DNA of 43,326 nt from Actinomadura kijaniata NBRC 14229 (GTDB lineage Bacteria; Actinomycetota; Actinomycetes; Streptosporangiales; Streptosporangiaceae). Both the position numbers and the translations under genes were made by a program. The notes under the pieces were generated by a model. The model was not told where the DNA came from. It searched no databases and was given only the letters and a program-made list of their open reading frames with translations. Positions 1-8,122 of the stretch are shown in pieces (the first letter of the stretch is position 1; every line of letters begins with the position of its first letter). The stretch spans positions 1 through 43,326 of the forward strand of contig NZ_BCQR01000102.1 in NCBI RefSeq assembly GCF_001552175.1, read 5' to 3'.

Positions 1-228
1 GCTTTGGAACACGCCCTGGACGGGATGGGACCGGAACCGAGAACGATCACATCGTCGGATCCCGGTGCTCCCGCGGGTGGCCGCATCGGTCAGGAATCAA
101 GAAGCACCGGCCCCGGTCCCGTACGTAGCGTGACGTTCGCAGAGCAGCCGAAGGGTGATCGACGCCGATGCGGCCGCCGGGCCCGACGCGGGTGTCCGGG
201 CGGCACCTCGAACGCAGGGAGACAAGAC

Positions 229-642
229 ATGAAAGCGCACGTGAGCTCGATCCTTCTCGGCGTCCAGGACCTGGAGAGGTCCAAGCGGTTCTACGTCGAG
301 GGGCTCGGCTGGAAGATCAAGAACGACTGGGGCATCTCGGTGTTCTTCGAGTCGGACGGGGCCTCGCCGGTCGGCTTCTACGGCCGTGAGGGCCTGGCCG
401 AGCAGGTGGGCACGAGCCCGGAGGGCAGCGGTTTCAGCGGGCTGGTGCTGACCTATGTCGTGCGCGAGCAGGCGCGGGTCGACGAGATCATGGCGGAGGC
501 CGGGAAGGCCGGCGCCACGATCCTCAAGCCCGCCGGTGACCTGCCGTGGGGCGGGTACGGCGGCTCCTTCGCCGACCCCGACGGCTACGTCTGGAGCCTC
601 GGCTACAGCGCCCAGGGAGAGGACCAGCCCTACGCGGAGTAG
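229..642 (+). CDS. VOC-family (glyoxalase/bleomycin-resistance fold) protein
   Basis: This 137-residue protein has the size and layout of a single VOC domain, built from two beta-alpha-beta-beta-beta modules. The N-terminal stretch SSILLGVQDLERSKRFYVEG is the usual module 1 opening. The C-terminal FADPDGYVWSL is the usual module 2 ending, whose aromatic and acidic residues lie near the metal site. VOC proteins act as small metal-dependent enzymes or binding proteins, and the substrate here cannot be read from sequence. The ATG is chosen because AGGGAGA lies 6 nt upstream; an open frame extends further upstream but has no family similarity. It is convergent with the DUF1330 gene. Confidence 0.85.
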   Translation: MKAHVSSILLGVQDLERSKRFYVEGLGWKIKNDWGISVFFESDGASPVGFYGREGLAEQVGTSPEGSGFSGLVLTYVVREQARVDEIMAEAGKAGATILKPAGDLPWGGYGGSFADPDGYVWSLGYSAQGEDQPYAE

Positions 643-968
643 CCGAGAGACGAACGCGCGCCCGACGGCGGTGTCGTCCGTGCGCCGTCCCGGTTCCCGG
701 TCCGCTCGGACGGCCCTTGCCGCCGGACCCGTCGATCCGAGCCGTGCCGCACGGAGCGCGCGTTCCGTCCGGCCGGACCCCGGACGCGTTCATGGCGGCG
801 GCCACACCAGGGACGGTGCGGCCGCCGTGCGACTCCAGGTCCAAGGGCTTGGGCCACCGCCAGGGTCGGCGGTTCGGCATCGGTCAGCCGGGGCCGACGC
901 CCCGGTCGGTCACCGAGCCTGAACCCCCTTCGCCATGCCCGCACCTCAACGGCTCGGGACTCGCTCAG
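643..968. other. Intergenic region between convergent genes with a weak hairpin
   Basis: No convincing gene is seen in these 326 bases. The open frames crossing it are Arg/Pro/Gly-rich shadows with no ribosome site. A short hairpin, CCGGGGC-CGAC-GCCCCGG, sits at 888-905. It could terminate either of the convergent genes but has no T-run, so the call is weak. Confidence 0.4.
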
Positions 969-1283
969 CTAGGCCGGGAGGGAGAAGCCCTCGGGCGGTG
1001 CTCCCTCGGCGAACAGCATCCGCACCCGCATCGCGCCCTCCCGGATTTCCCGGGCCCGCCGGTACTCGGGGGAGTCGTACCACTCCCGGACCCGGTCCAT
1101 GTCGGGGAACTCGATGACCACGAACCGGCCGGAGTCCCAGGTGCCCTCGACGGGCTCGGGTGTGGGCCCCGCGACCAGGTACCGGCCGCCGTGGTCGAGG
1201 ACGGACCTCTGGGCCACGGCCGCATAGGCCAGGGCGGCCCGCTCGTCGAGCACATCGATGTTGACGACGACATAGGCGCTCAC
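969..1283 (-). CDS. DUF1330 domain protein
   Basis: This 104-residue protein fits DUF1330, a small ferredoxin-like alpha/beta fold of the dimeric alpha-beta barrel group. Typical features are the opening SAYVVVNIDVLD, the central HGGRYLVAGP, and VVIEFPDMDRVREWYDSPEY. The enzymatic role of the family is not established. The GTG start is preceded by GGGGAA and gives the family's usual N terminus; the frame stays open further upstream without similarity. It is divergent from a TetR-family gene, and a 25-bp inverted repeat lies between them, so it is a likely regulatory target (inference). Confidence 0.85.
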   Translation of the reverse strand: MSAYVVVNIDVLDERAALAYAAVAQRSVLDHGGRYLVAGPTPEPVEGTWDSGRFVVIEFPDMDRVREWYDSPEYRRAREIREGAMRVRMLFAEGAPPEGFSLPA

Positions 1284-1313
1284 GGTATTCCCCGTTTCCT
1301 TTGGACACGGCGT

Positions 1314-1338
1314 GTACTTTTGACTCGGTGGAGAGTAC
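1314..1338. promoter_or_regulatory. Inverted repeat, candidate TetR operator
   Basis: GTACT (1314-1318) and AGTAC (1334-1338) form an inverted repeat with a 15-nt spacer. It is centred between the divergent DUF1330 and TetR starts. A TTGACT hexamer lies inside the spacer at 1320-1325. The position fits an operator for the adjacent regulator, but five-base arms are short and the repeat could be chance. Confidence 0.4.
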
Positions 1339-1388
1339 GGCATCCCGCTAACCTGATCAAGGTGGGCACCGAGGAGGGCGAACGCGGC

Positions 1389-2084
1389 GTGAGCGTGATG
1401 AGCCGCCGGGAACGGCTGCGGGCGGAGACGGTCCGGGAGATCAAGACCATCGCGTTGCGGCAGATGGCCGACGAGGGCCCCGGAGCGATCTCGCTGCGCG
1501 GCATCGCCCGCGAGATGGGGATGACCCCGCGCGCGATCTACAGCTACTTCCCCACCCGGGACGACCTGGTCACGGAACTGATCGGCGGGATCGCCGCCTC
1601 GCTCGCGGCGGCGGTGGAGACCGCGTGCGACGCCGTCCCCGACACCGACCCCGGCGGCCGTCTGGTGGCGTGGGGCGAGGCCCTGAGGGAATGGGCGCTG
1701 GCCAACCCGGAGAGCTTCCGGCTCTTCTACGGCAACCCCATCCCCGGCTACCGGCCCCCCGAGGGCGGGCCGGTGGACCAGACGGCGCGCCGCGTGTGCC
1801 GCGAGCTCACCCGCCTGGTGGCCGCCGCGTGGCCCCACGCGCGACGCCACCAGCCCGAGGACGCCTCCTGGGCCGACCTCCACCCGGACTACGTCGCGAA
1901 GATCCGGGCGGACCTCCCGGACGTGCCGCCCGCCGCGGCGGCGCTCGCGCTGCGCGTCTGGGGCCGGATGCACGGCCTGGTGGCCCTGGAGGTCGACGGC
2001 CACATCCGCCCCGTCGCGGGCAACCCGGCCGCCCTCTACCGCGCCGAGATGCTCGACCTGGTCAGATCCCTGGGCCTGTCCTAG
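1389..2084 (+). CDS. TetR/AcrR-family transcriptional regulator with WHG-type C-terminal domain
   Basis: The N-terminal TetR DNA-binding domain is clear in the first 65 residues, with its helix-turn-helix around SLRGIAREMGMTPRAIYSYF. The rest is an all-helical ligand and dimerisation domain. WGRMHGLVALE near the C terminus matches the WHG-type TetR C-terminal family. The length of 231 residues is normal. I chose the GTG at 1389 because AGGAGG lies 11 nt upstream; GTG 1362, GTG 1395 and ATG 1398 are alternatives. It is divergent from the DUF1330 gene and probably controls it and itself. The effector is unknown. Confidence 0.85.
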   Translation: MSVMSRRERLRAETVREIKTIALRQMADEGPGAISLRGIAREMGMTPRAIYSYFPTRDDLVTELIGGIAASLAAAVETACDAVPDTDPGGRLVAWGEALREWALANPESFRLFYGNPIPGYRPPEGGPVDQTARRVCRELTRLVAAAWPHARRHQPEDASWADLHPDYVAKIRADLPDVPPAAAALALRVWGRMHGLVALEVDGHIRPVAGNPAALYRAEMLDLVRSLGLS

Positions 2085-2153
2085 GCCGTGCCGGCACAGC
2101 GGTCAGGGCATCGACGGTCAGGCGGGTCGTACGACGGTGAAAGGGGAGGTCTC

Positions 2154-2684
2154 GTGACGGAGTATCTGGGGCCACTGGAACGGGTGGGCGACCGGTGGGT
2201 CATCGGGGATGCGAAGCAGGCGGGCGGCTCGTACCTGGTCCTCGCCGCCGAAGGCATGGAGCACCGGGAGTTCGGGGCGCCGCAGCCTCGCGCGGTCGTC
2301 CCGTGGTCCAGGTTCGTGAACCTGAGGGTGAAGGCCGCCGCGTGGGCGTGGCAGACCACCCGCGCCGCGGGCGTGCTGGACATGCTCGGCGGCAGCTCAC
2401 CGCCGGTGGGCGGTCCCGATGCCTGTTCGGTGTGGGCGTGGCTGCGCCATCCGTACGAGGACTGGTCGGCGGACTACACCCACCACGGGCGCCGTTACAC
2501 CGGTTCCCACATCTGGTTGGTGGAGAAGCTGTTCGAGAAGACGGTCGAGGCGAAGGCGGCGCACCGGCTGGGCGACCCGGAATGGCTGGGGGAGGCGGTC
2601 GCCCGGCTGGCGGCGCTGCGCGTCCGGGCGTCTCCTCGGATGGGCCGGAGGGTGGACGAGATCCTCCGGGACCTCGGCGTCTGA
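2154..2684 (+). CDS. Hypothetical protein
   Basis: I do not recognise a family. The 176-residue product has no signal peptide or membrane segment. Its N-terminal third reads as beta-strands (GPLERVGDRWVIGDAK, GSYLVLAAEG) and its remainder as Trp-rich helices. The C terminus (RMGRRVDEILRDLGV) is a helix. The GTG start is placed by a strong GGGGAGG about 5 nt upstream. It follows the TetR gene on the same strand after 69 nt and may be co-transcribed. Confidence 0.65.
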   Translation: MTEYLGPLERVGDRWVIGDAKQAGGSYLVLAAEGMEHREFGAPQPRAVVPWSRFVNLRVKAAAWAWQTTRAAGVLDMLGGSSPPVGGPDACSVWAWLRHPYEDWSADYTHHGRRYTGSHIWLVEKLFEKTVEAKAAHRLGDPEWLGEAVARLAALRVRASPRMGRRVDEILRDLGV

Positions 2685-2706
2685 CCTCGTTCCACCGCTC
2701 CCGCCA

Positions 2707-3420
2707 TCAGGAGGGCTTGGCGTTCTCGGAGCGCAGGTGGGCGGCGTAGCCGATGGCCACGACGAGGGCGATGGGGGCCATGATGAGCCAGGGGACCAGG
2801 GTGTTGGAGAAGTCCTCCTCCTCACCGGCCGCGAAGACCGGGGAGAGCAGCCCGATGAAGCCCAGGGCGAACGCCAGGCCCATGGCGGCGACCATGCCCG
2901 GCGTCGGCTCCGGGCGGCGGAAGCGGGCCAGCCGCCAGGCGGCCGCGACCGTCGCCAGCAGGCCCGGAGGCACGATCACCAGCGCGCCGATGAGGAATCG
3001 CGCGCGCAGGTCGTCCGGGGCGGCGGCGGTCTTCCGGGTCTCACCGTCCGCCGAGATCTCGACGATCCGGCCGCGCCAGACCGTGCCGGTGACGCGCTCG
3101 CCCTTGTCGAGACCGGCCAGCAGGTCCTTGTCGGTGGCGACCTCCTGCTCGGAGCCGCCGGCGTCCCGCAGGCGCGCGGAGTCCGGATCGTACCTCGACG
3201 TGGTCAGGCGGACGCCGACCACGGTGAACTCCTGCGTCCAGCGACATTCGGCGGGCCCGGACGGGGCGGACGGGCAGCGCGCCGCCGCCCGGTAGAGGCG
3301 CAGGTCGCGGTCGCCGTCCGGAGCCAGGAGGACGGCCCCCGCGATGCCCCACGCCACCATGTTGAGGCCGCCCACCAGGCAGAGGACGGCCATGAGCGGG
3401 TGACGCAGGAGGCCGTACAT
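2707..3420 (-). CDS. Membrane protein with an extracytoplasmic beta domain (hypothetical)
   Basis: Four hydrophobic segments are visible. One is at residues about 10-33 and the other three lie near 142-163, 176-198 and 207-228. Between the first and second lies a soluble region of about 100 residues with two cysteines (RCPSA, AECRW). It contains VTGTVWRGRIVEISADGETR, resembling the beta-rich loop of DUF3592-like membrane proteins, but I would not assign that family. The start has a weak GAGG just upstream. It is convergent with the gene ending at 2684. Confidence 0.65.
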   Translation of the reverse strand: MYGLLRHPLMAVLCLVGGLNMVAWGIAGAVLLAPDGDRDLRLYRAAARCPSAPSGPAECRWTQEFTVVGVRLTTSRYDPDSARLRDAGGSEQEVATDKDLLAGLDKGERVTGTVWRGRIVEISADGETRKTAAAPDDLRARFLIGALVIVPPGLLATVAAAWRLARFRRPEPTPGMVAAMGLAFALGFIGLLSPVFAAGEEEDFSNTLVPWLIMAPIALVVAIGYAAHLRSENAKPS

Positions 3421-3478
3421 GACCTCATGATGCCATTTGGCGATCTTTGTTATGGCCGTCGGGCCGACGGGCCCGCGC

Positions 3479-3513
3479 GAAGGCCCCGCGCCGTCAGAGG
3501 GCGCGGGGCCTTC
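3479..3513 (-). terminator. Hairpin terminator
   Basis: A perfect 14-bp stem, GAAGGCCCCGCGCC with GGCGCGGGGCCTTC, encloses a 7-nt loop. It lies 3' of the secreted-protein gene at 3561-4025 and upstream of the next minus-strand gene, so it separates the two units. There is no strong U-run, as is common in actinomycetes. Confidence 0.75.
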
Positions 3514-3560
3514 CCGTGCGTCCTACGGGTCACTCCCGCGGTCGCCCGGCGGTCGGCGTG

Positions 3561-4025
3561 TCAGGCGGCGGCCTGGAGGTAGAGCGAGCCGTCACTCTGG
3601 ACGATGAGGCTCTTCCGGCCTCCGCCGGTGCTGCTGCCCGGGACGGGGAGGCTGCTCTGGTAGCTGTTGGTCGTGCTGTACCTGACCTGGTTCTGGGTGT
3701 TCCAGTAGTCCTGGAAGACCCAGTAGCGGGTGGTGCCGCCCCAGCTGACGGTGATGCTCTTCCCCATCTCGGCGTTGTTGCCGACCCAGGGGATCCACAT
3801 CGATCCGGCCCACCGGCCGTTGGCCGGGACCGTCACGGAGACCTGGTCCTCGCCCTTGTAGAGCTGGACCTGCGTGGACCTGCGGTTGAGGACCTCCCGG
3901 ACGTCGGTGACCTCCGCCTTCCGGTGGGCGGTGTCGCCGGTCGTCGCGGCGACCGCGGTGGGGGCGGCGACGACCGCGGCGGTGAGAGCGGCCAGGGCGG
4001 CGGCGCTTGCGGGACGACGGTGCAT
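3561..4025 (-). CDS. Small secreted protein, unknown function
   Basis: The 154-residue product begins with a Sec-type signal peptide: MHRRP, then a hydrophobic Ala-rich core, with AVAAT as the likely cleavage region near residue 27. The mature part is beta-rich with many Trp and Tyr residues (GRWAGSMWIPWVGNNAEMGK, GTTRYWVFQDYWN). It ends in KSLIVQSDGSLYLQAAA and has no cysteine. The ATG is supported by AAGGAG; a frame-open ATG 39 nt upstream is disfavoured because it would bury the signal peptide. It is monocistronic, with its own promoter region and terminator. Confidence 0.75.
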   Translation of the reverse strand: MHRRPASAAALAALTAAVVAAPTAVAATTGDTAHRKAEVTDVREVLNRRSTQVQLYKGEDQVSVTVPANGRWAGSMWIPWVGNNAEMGKSITVSWGGTTRYWVFQDYWNTQNQVRYSTTNSYQSSLPVPGSSTGGGRKSLIVQSDGSLYLQAAA

Positions 4026-4110
4026 GGTGGGAACTCCTTGGTGTGAGGGGACATCGAGCGCCACCCTCCGTCACACCCGCCCACCGCCACATCTGCCCGC
4101 GCGGTGCATC

Positions 4111-4143
4111 GTCACTTTCCCAGAGTATTGGCGAAGTCACTTT
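4111..4143 (-). promoter_or_regulatory. Promoter region with paired AAAGTGAC direct repeats
   Basis: On the minus strand a -10-like TACTCT lies at 4127-4122. Identical octamers AAAGTGAC flank it at 4143-4136 and 4118-4111, starting 25 bp apart. One lies in the spacer and the other near the expected start site. This is a plausible regulator-bound promoter for the secreted-protein gene at 3561-4025. The surrounding 4026-4355 stretch (330 bases, locally AT-richer at 4095-4240) holds no convincing gene. Confidence 0.4.
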
Positions 4144-4355
4144 TGGTTGACATCGCCTGAAGGCCACTGCTCTGACCGGCGAAAACGCGAAACAGCGTGA
4201 TCGATCGCATCATCCGGCCGACAGTCACTCTTTGTGGCCAAATGAAAACAGGCCGGCGCCGTCCGGGCGGGGTGATCGGAACGCCTCATGGGCCGATCTT
4301 CACCCGGACGGCGTCGCGGGGACCCGGGCGCGGCCCGCGTTGCCGACGAGGGGCG

Positions 4356-4733
4356 TCAGAGCTCGGGGATGCGGGCCTTGAGCAGGCAGAACACGTTGTC
4401 TTCGGGGTCGGCGAGCACGTGCCACTGCTCCTCGCCGGTCTGGCCGATGTCCGCCGGGCGCGCCCCGAGCGCCAGGAGGCGTTCGAGCTCGGCGTCCTGG
4501 TCGCGGTCGGTGGGGTTGACGTCGATGTGCAGCCGGGACTTCCCCTTCTCCGGCTCGTCGCGGCGGCTGAGGACGATCGTCGGCTGCGGGCCGCCGAACC
4601 CTTCGCGCGGCCCGATCTCGATGTAGTCCTCCGCGCGGTCGAGCACGACGAAGTCCAGGACCTCGCACCAGAACCGCGCCAGGACCTCGGGGTCACGGCA
4701 ACCGAGCACGAGCTCACCGATCCGGCATGCCAT
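4356..4733 (-). CDS. VOC-family protein (glyoxalase-like)
   Basis: The 125-residue product opens with MACRIGELVLGCRDPEVLAR and continues FWCEVLDF, the standard first module of glyoxalase-like VOC proteins. The second module contains KSRLHIDVNPTDRDQDAE and ends with HVLADPEDNVFCLL, where His and Glu residues at equivalent positions usually bind metal. Biochemical role and substrate are unknown. The ATG is preceded by AGTAGG. It is a different subfamily from the VOC gene at 229-642 and has little similarity to it beyond the fold. Confidence 0.85.
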   Translation of the reverse strand: MACRIGELVLGCRDPEVLARFWCEVLDFVVLDRAEDYIEIGPREGFGGPQPTIVLSRRDEPEKGKSRLHIDVNPTDRDQDAELERLLALGARPADIGQTGEEQWHVLADPEDNVFCLLKARIPEL

Positions 4734-5011
4734 GGTGGAACCTACTTTCAGCGTGGGGACCGCCGGGGGCCACGCGTATCTCACGGCTCCCGCGGCGCGA
4801 ACTCCCGCGACCGTACCCGGCGAAGTGATCAGGCGCGAAATGATGCCGACGTCCCTGCGCGGGCCGGTCTTGGAACGGGCGGGAGTACGGCTGGCGCACC
4901 GTCGGCGAGGCGCGGGATGCCGAAGGTCATGGGTTTCCCTCCCGGGTCCCGGTGGCCGGTTCACCGTGCGGGGTGATGTGCGATCGGCCGCACGCGGGCG
5001 AGGCTCGCGCC

Positions 5012-6517
5012 ATGAAGAAGATCTTCAGGAAGGCGATCGCCCTCGCGACCGCGTTCACCGCGATCAGCGCCGTGGCGGTGGCACCGGCGTTGCGGGCGGA
5101 GACGGCGCCGGACGACCCGGCCGACTGCCTGCCGGTCCCGCGCGCCGAGTGTGGCACGCTGCGGGTTCCGCTGGTGCGCGCGCACCCCGAGCAGGGCGGC
5201 GTCAGCGTCGCCTACGCGGTGGTCCGGCGCCGGAACGCCTCCCGGCCCGCGGCCGGGACGATCGCGGTCAATCCGGGCGGCCCGGGTGACTCCCCGTTCG
5301 CGCTCGCCGCCATGTACGCCCAGAAGTTCGGCGGCCTTCTCGACGACTTCGACCTGCTGCTGGTCGACCCGCGGGGGGTCAACCGGTCCGGCCCGGTCGA
5401 CTGCGGGATCACCAGGATGCCCCCCACGCGCGACGGTTTCGTGCGCATGATCGGCGAGTGCGGCGGGACGCTGGGGCCGCGCAGCCGCGGGTACACCTCG
5501 GCCGAGATCGCCGACGACATCGACGCGGTCCGGGCCCGGCTGGGCATCGACCGGCTGGACCTGCTCGGGGAGTCGTACGGCACCTACCTCATGACGGTTT
5601 ACGCGCAACGGCACCCGACCCGGGTGCGCTCGATGGTCCTGTCCAGCGCGTACCCGCTCACCCTGGACATGTGGGGCCGCCCCGGCGTCCGCGCCGCGCG
5701 CCGCGCGATCGAGCTGATGTGCGAGCGCAGCGCGGACGCCTGCCACGGCCGCCAGGTGCTGCGCGAGATCTCGCGGCTCGCGCAGCGGCTGCGCGAGCAG
5801 CCGGTCCCGTACACCCTGGGGGGCGAGAACCGGCTGCTGGACGACACCGCGCTGGCCGTCATCGTGCACGACTCGGCCACCAGCGCCCCCGAGGGCATCG
5901 GCGAGATCCCGGCCATGGTGCAGGCCGCGCTGCGCGGCGACACCGCCCCGCTGGTCGAGGCCGCCCGGCGGCTGAGCCCGATGAGCGGCTCGACGGCCCG
6001 GCGGGACCGGGAGGAGCAGCCGTTCAACCCCGACCAGGCCGCGGCCGTGACATGCAACGACTATCCGAAGCTCTGGAACCGCCGGGCACCGGTGAGCGCC
6101 CGGCTGCGGCAGTTCACCGCCAACCGCGCCGCGCTGCCGGAGAGGGCGTTCTGGCCGTTCGGCAAGCGGGCGTGGACCAGCACCTCCCCCGGCATCGGCG
6201 ACGCCTGCGTCCGGTGGCCCGACCGGCACGGCCCGGTCCAGCCGACCGGCGGGCCGTTCCCCGACGTGCCGGTGCTGGTGGTGTCCGGCGACATGGACCC
6301 GAACACGCCTACCGAGGAGGGTCGGCTGGCCGCCCGCCAGTTCCGCCACGCCACCGTGGTGGAGGTGCCCAACGTGGGGCACGTGGCAGAGAAGGAGCCG
6401 AGCGGTTGTGTGGCGGGCATCGAGAGCGGCTTCATCCGGAACCTGCGGACCGGCGACACCTCCTGCCTGGCCGACATCCCGCCGGTGCCCGTACGGAGCT
6501 ACACGGCCCGCCCCTGA
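5012..6517 (+). CDS. Secreted alpha/beta hydrolase, tripeptidyl-aminopeptidase-like
   Basis: The 501-residue product starts with a Sec signal peptide (MKKIFRKAIALATAFTAISA, cleavage near the Ala-rich APALRA). It carries the oxyanion-hole motif NPGGPGDS and the nucleophile elbow GESYG, with Ser188. The acid lies in SGDMDPNTP (Asp427 or Asp429) and the catalytic His in NVGHV (His457). The C-terminal TAP-like cap region with two cysteines is also present. This matches the secreted tripeptidyl aminopeptidases and proline-iminopeptidase-like hydrolases of actinomycetes, which trim N-terminal tripeptides or act on related substrates. The exact substrate is unknown. ATG 5012 is chosen for the signal peptide. 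Confidence 0.88.
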   Translation: MKKIFRKAIALATAFTAISAVAVAPALRAETAPDDPADCLPVPRAECGTLRVPLVRAHPEQGGVSVAYAVVRRRNASRPAAGTIAVNPGGPGDSPFALAAMYAQKFGGLLDDFDLLLVDPRGVNRSGPVDCGITRMPPTRDGFVRMIGECGGTLGPRSRGYTSAEIADDIDAVRARLGIDRLDLLGESYGTYLMTVYAQRHPTRVRSMVLSSAYPLTLDMWGRPGVRAARRAIELMCERSADACHGRQVLREISRLAQRLREQPVPYTLGGENRLLDDTALAVIVHDSATSAPEGIGEIPAMVQAALRGDTAPLVEAARRLSPMSGSTARRDREEQPFNPDQAAAVTCNDYPKLWNRRAPVSARLRQFTANRAALPERAFWPFGKRAWTSTSPGIGDACVRWPDRHGPVQPTGGPFPDVPVLVVSGDMDPNTPTEEGRLAARQFRHATVVEVPNVGHVAEKEPSGCVAGIESGFIRNLRTGDTSCLADIPPVPVRSYTARP

Positions 6518-6605
6518 CGATCTGTGGAAGCGGGCGCCGGTCCGTTATGAAGATCATATTTGTCCTGGTCCGGGGTGAAGGATCACTGCGACCGTGTGAG
6601 GACCG

Positions 6606-6803
6606 ATGCCCGCGGCTGAGAAGCGCCTTCCCGGTCAGAGCAACGCCGAGTACGAACGACGCCACAACCCCAACGCCGACTTCATCGGCACCCAGTCGCT
6701 CCAGGGTGGCGGGGACCCCTCCTTCATGATCAGAGGCTTCCGCGCCCTCCTGGACAGGCTCGGCCGCCGCAAGGCCCGCCAGAAGCTGTTTCAACCCTCG
6801 TGA
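6606..6803 (+). CDS. Small hypothetical protein
   Basis: A 65-residue charged product begins MPAAEKRLPGQSNAEYERRH and ends with the basic helix RALLDRLGRRKARQKLF. A GAGGA ribosome site sits 4-5 nt before the ATG. Composition (Asn, Glu, Lys present, not just Arg/Pro/Gly) looks more protein-like than the shadow frames nearby. No family is recognised. It follows the secreted hydrolase by 88 nt. Confidence 0.45.
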   Translation: MPAAEKRLPGQSNAEYERRHNPNADFIGTQSLQGGGDPSFMIRGFRALLDRLGRRKARQKLFQPS

Positions 6804-7697
6804 TCACCTTTGCTGCACCGCAGGTGTGGCGGCCTCCAGGGGACTGCTGAGAAGGCTCAGGAGTCGGCTCCGCCGCCACCCATGCCGCCGAATACGGGCT
6901 GCTTTGACTTCGTCGCCCCGGCCCACCGCATGCGGGCCGGGCTGACGATTGGGGCGGGGCGTCCCCGCCGGTCTGGCGGCCGTCTCGCAAGAGGCTGATC
7001 GGCGAGTGGTCCTGCAGGGGGAAGGGGCGCTCCAGCCGCCTGTATCCCCTGACGGTCGTGGGGGATGCTCTCACGACTTGGCCGGGCTTCGGCAGGCCGG
7101 CGACCGGAGCTGTGGGGTAGGGCCTGGTGTGCACTTTCAAACGCGCACTTGACTGGTCGCAGGCCGCCGGGGTGGAGCGGGCGGGGGTGGCCGAGGCGGC
7201 GGGAGTGGTGACGCACAGGGCGGACACTCTCCCAGTAACCTCGTGTAATTGCCTTGTAGCATCTCGTGAACAGGTGATGGGAGATCTCGCCGCCCCGGAT
7301 CCGGCCACCCCCGGAGTGGCGGTGTCGCCGTCGGGGCGGGCCCGGCGGCCATACCAGACAGAATCCAAGCTCTGATTGGTTTGGCCATCCGGCCCGGAAC
7401 GACGTCTGCGCAGGTCAGCGCCGCGCAGTCCCTCTCGGGAGTGCTCCGGCCTGCGATCACGTGGTTTCGGTCCCGGGTTCCTTCCCGTGATCCACAGCCG
7501 AAAGCCCGGGAAGCTGGGGCAACGCTGTCTCGAACGAGCGCGCGTACAGGTGCGTACGTTCATGAACGGCTTCTGGCCTGGCTGGGTGGCCAGGGCGTGA
7601 TTGATGGTGCTTCCACCAGCCCCCACCGATTGCGGGCCGGTGCCTTCAGCAGCCGTCAATCCCTGCGGCTGAGAGGGCCTACATGGAGGGATACGCC
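6804..7697. other. 894-bp stretch with no convincing gene
   Basis: No frame here combines a ribosome site, actinomycete codon bias and a recognisable product, and base composition is less GC-skewed than in neighbouring genes. Short palindromes are present: CCGGCCC/GGGCCGG at 6918-6940 around CCGCATGCGG, and CGTTCATGAACG near 7560-7571. A related stretch (CACCG, then GCGGGCCGG) recurs near 7625. It may be decayed DNA or hold an untranslated RNA; nothing decides. Confidence 0.4.
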
Positions 7698-7859
7698 ATG
7701 CGCACGGTCACGAAACTGCTGGCCTCCGCTGCGGTGGTGGCCGGCCCCGCCCAGGCTGCTCCCGCCGTCGTCCAAGCTCCGGTCCCGGCGGCCCAGTACG
7801 AGTACGTCGAGTCCTAGTTCCCCGGCGACGACTACGAGCTGTGGGTGGTGTGGAAGTAG
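7698..7859 (+). pseudogene. Short secreted peptide gene interrupted by an in-frame amber codon
   Basis: The ATG at 7698, with GGAGGG upstream, opens a 39-codon frame. It encodes a signal-peptide-like stretch (MRTVTKLLASAAVVAG, then PAQAAPAVVQ) and a Tyr-rich segment QYEYVES, followed by TAG at 7815-7817. Beyond the TAG the same frame continues as FPGDDYELWVVWK and stops at 7857-7859. The downstream residues look like natural continuation (acidic, Tyr/Trp-rich), so a point mutation CAG-to-TAG or similar is likely. A functional 39-residue peptide or readthrough cannot be excluded. Confidence 0.5.
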
Positions 7860-7960
7860 CAGCACTCTCACGAGCCCTCGCTGAACCTCCGGCGCGGCGG
7901 GGTGGGGACCGGCCCGGACAGAACCGCACTTCCAGCCCGCCGCGTCCGGCGCCATGTTCA

Positions 7961-8042
7961 GCGGTTGTCTACGTCTTCGTCTACGCGCCGCCCTCAAGGT
8001 GCAGGCGCGCGCGGGGGCGCAGACGAAGACGTAGACAACCGC
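7961..8042. repeat. 82-bp element with perfect 22-bp inverted arms
   Basis: Bases 7961-7982 are the exact reverse complement of 8021-8042. The 38-bp centre contains a further stem, CGCGCC with GGCGCG. The pentamer TGTTC occurs just outside on both sides (7955-7959 and 8045-8049), as a target-site duplication would. GTCCGGCGC also occurs on both flanks (7944-7952, 8051-8059). It lies between the amber-interrupted peptide gene and a convergent secreted-protein gene. It may be a very small transposon-like repeat (MITE) or an unusually long bidirectional terminator. Confidence 0.75.
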
Positions 8043-8122
8043 CGTGTTCGGTCCGGCGCGGCCGCCGTCTCTAGCCGAGACAGCGCAGCTCACGACGCCG
8101 GTCCGCTTGGGGGCTGGCGGGC

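Noticed and set aside
6730..7659. 309-codon minus-strand open frame in the gene-poor stretch
   Set aside because: No ribosome site, no codon bias and no recognisable motif; long frames arise by chance at this GC content.
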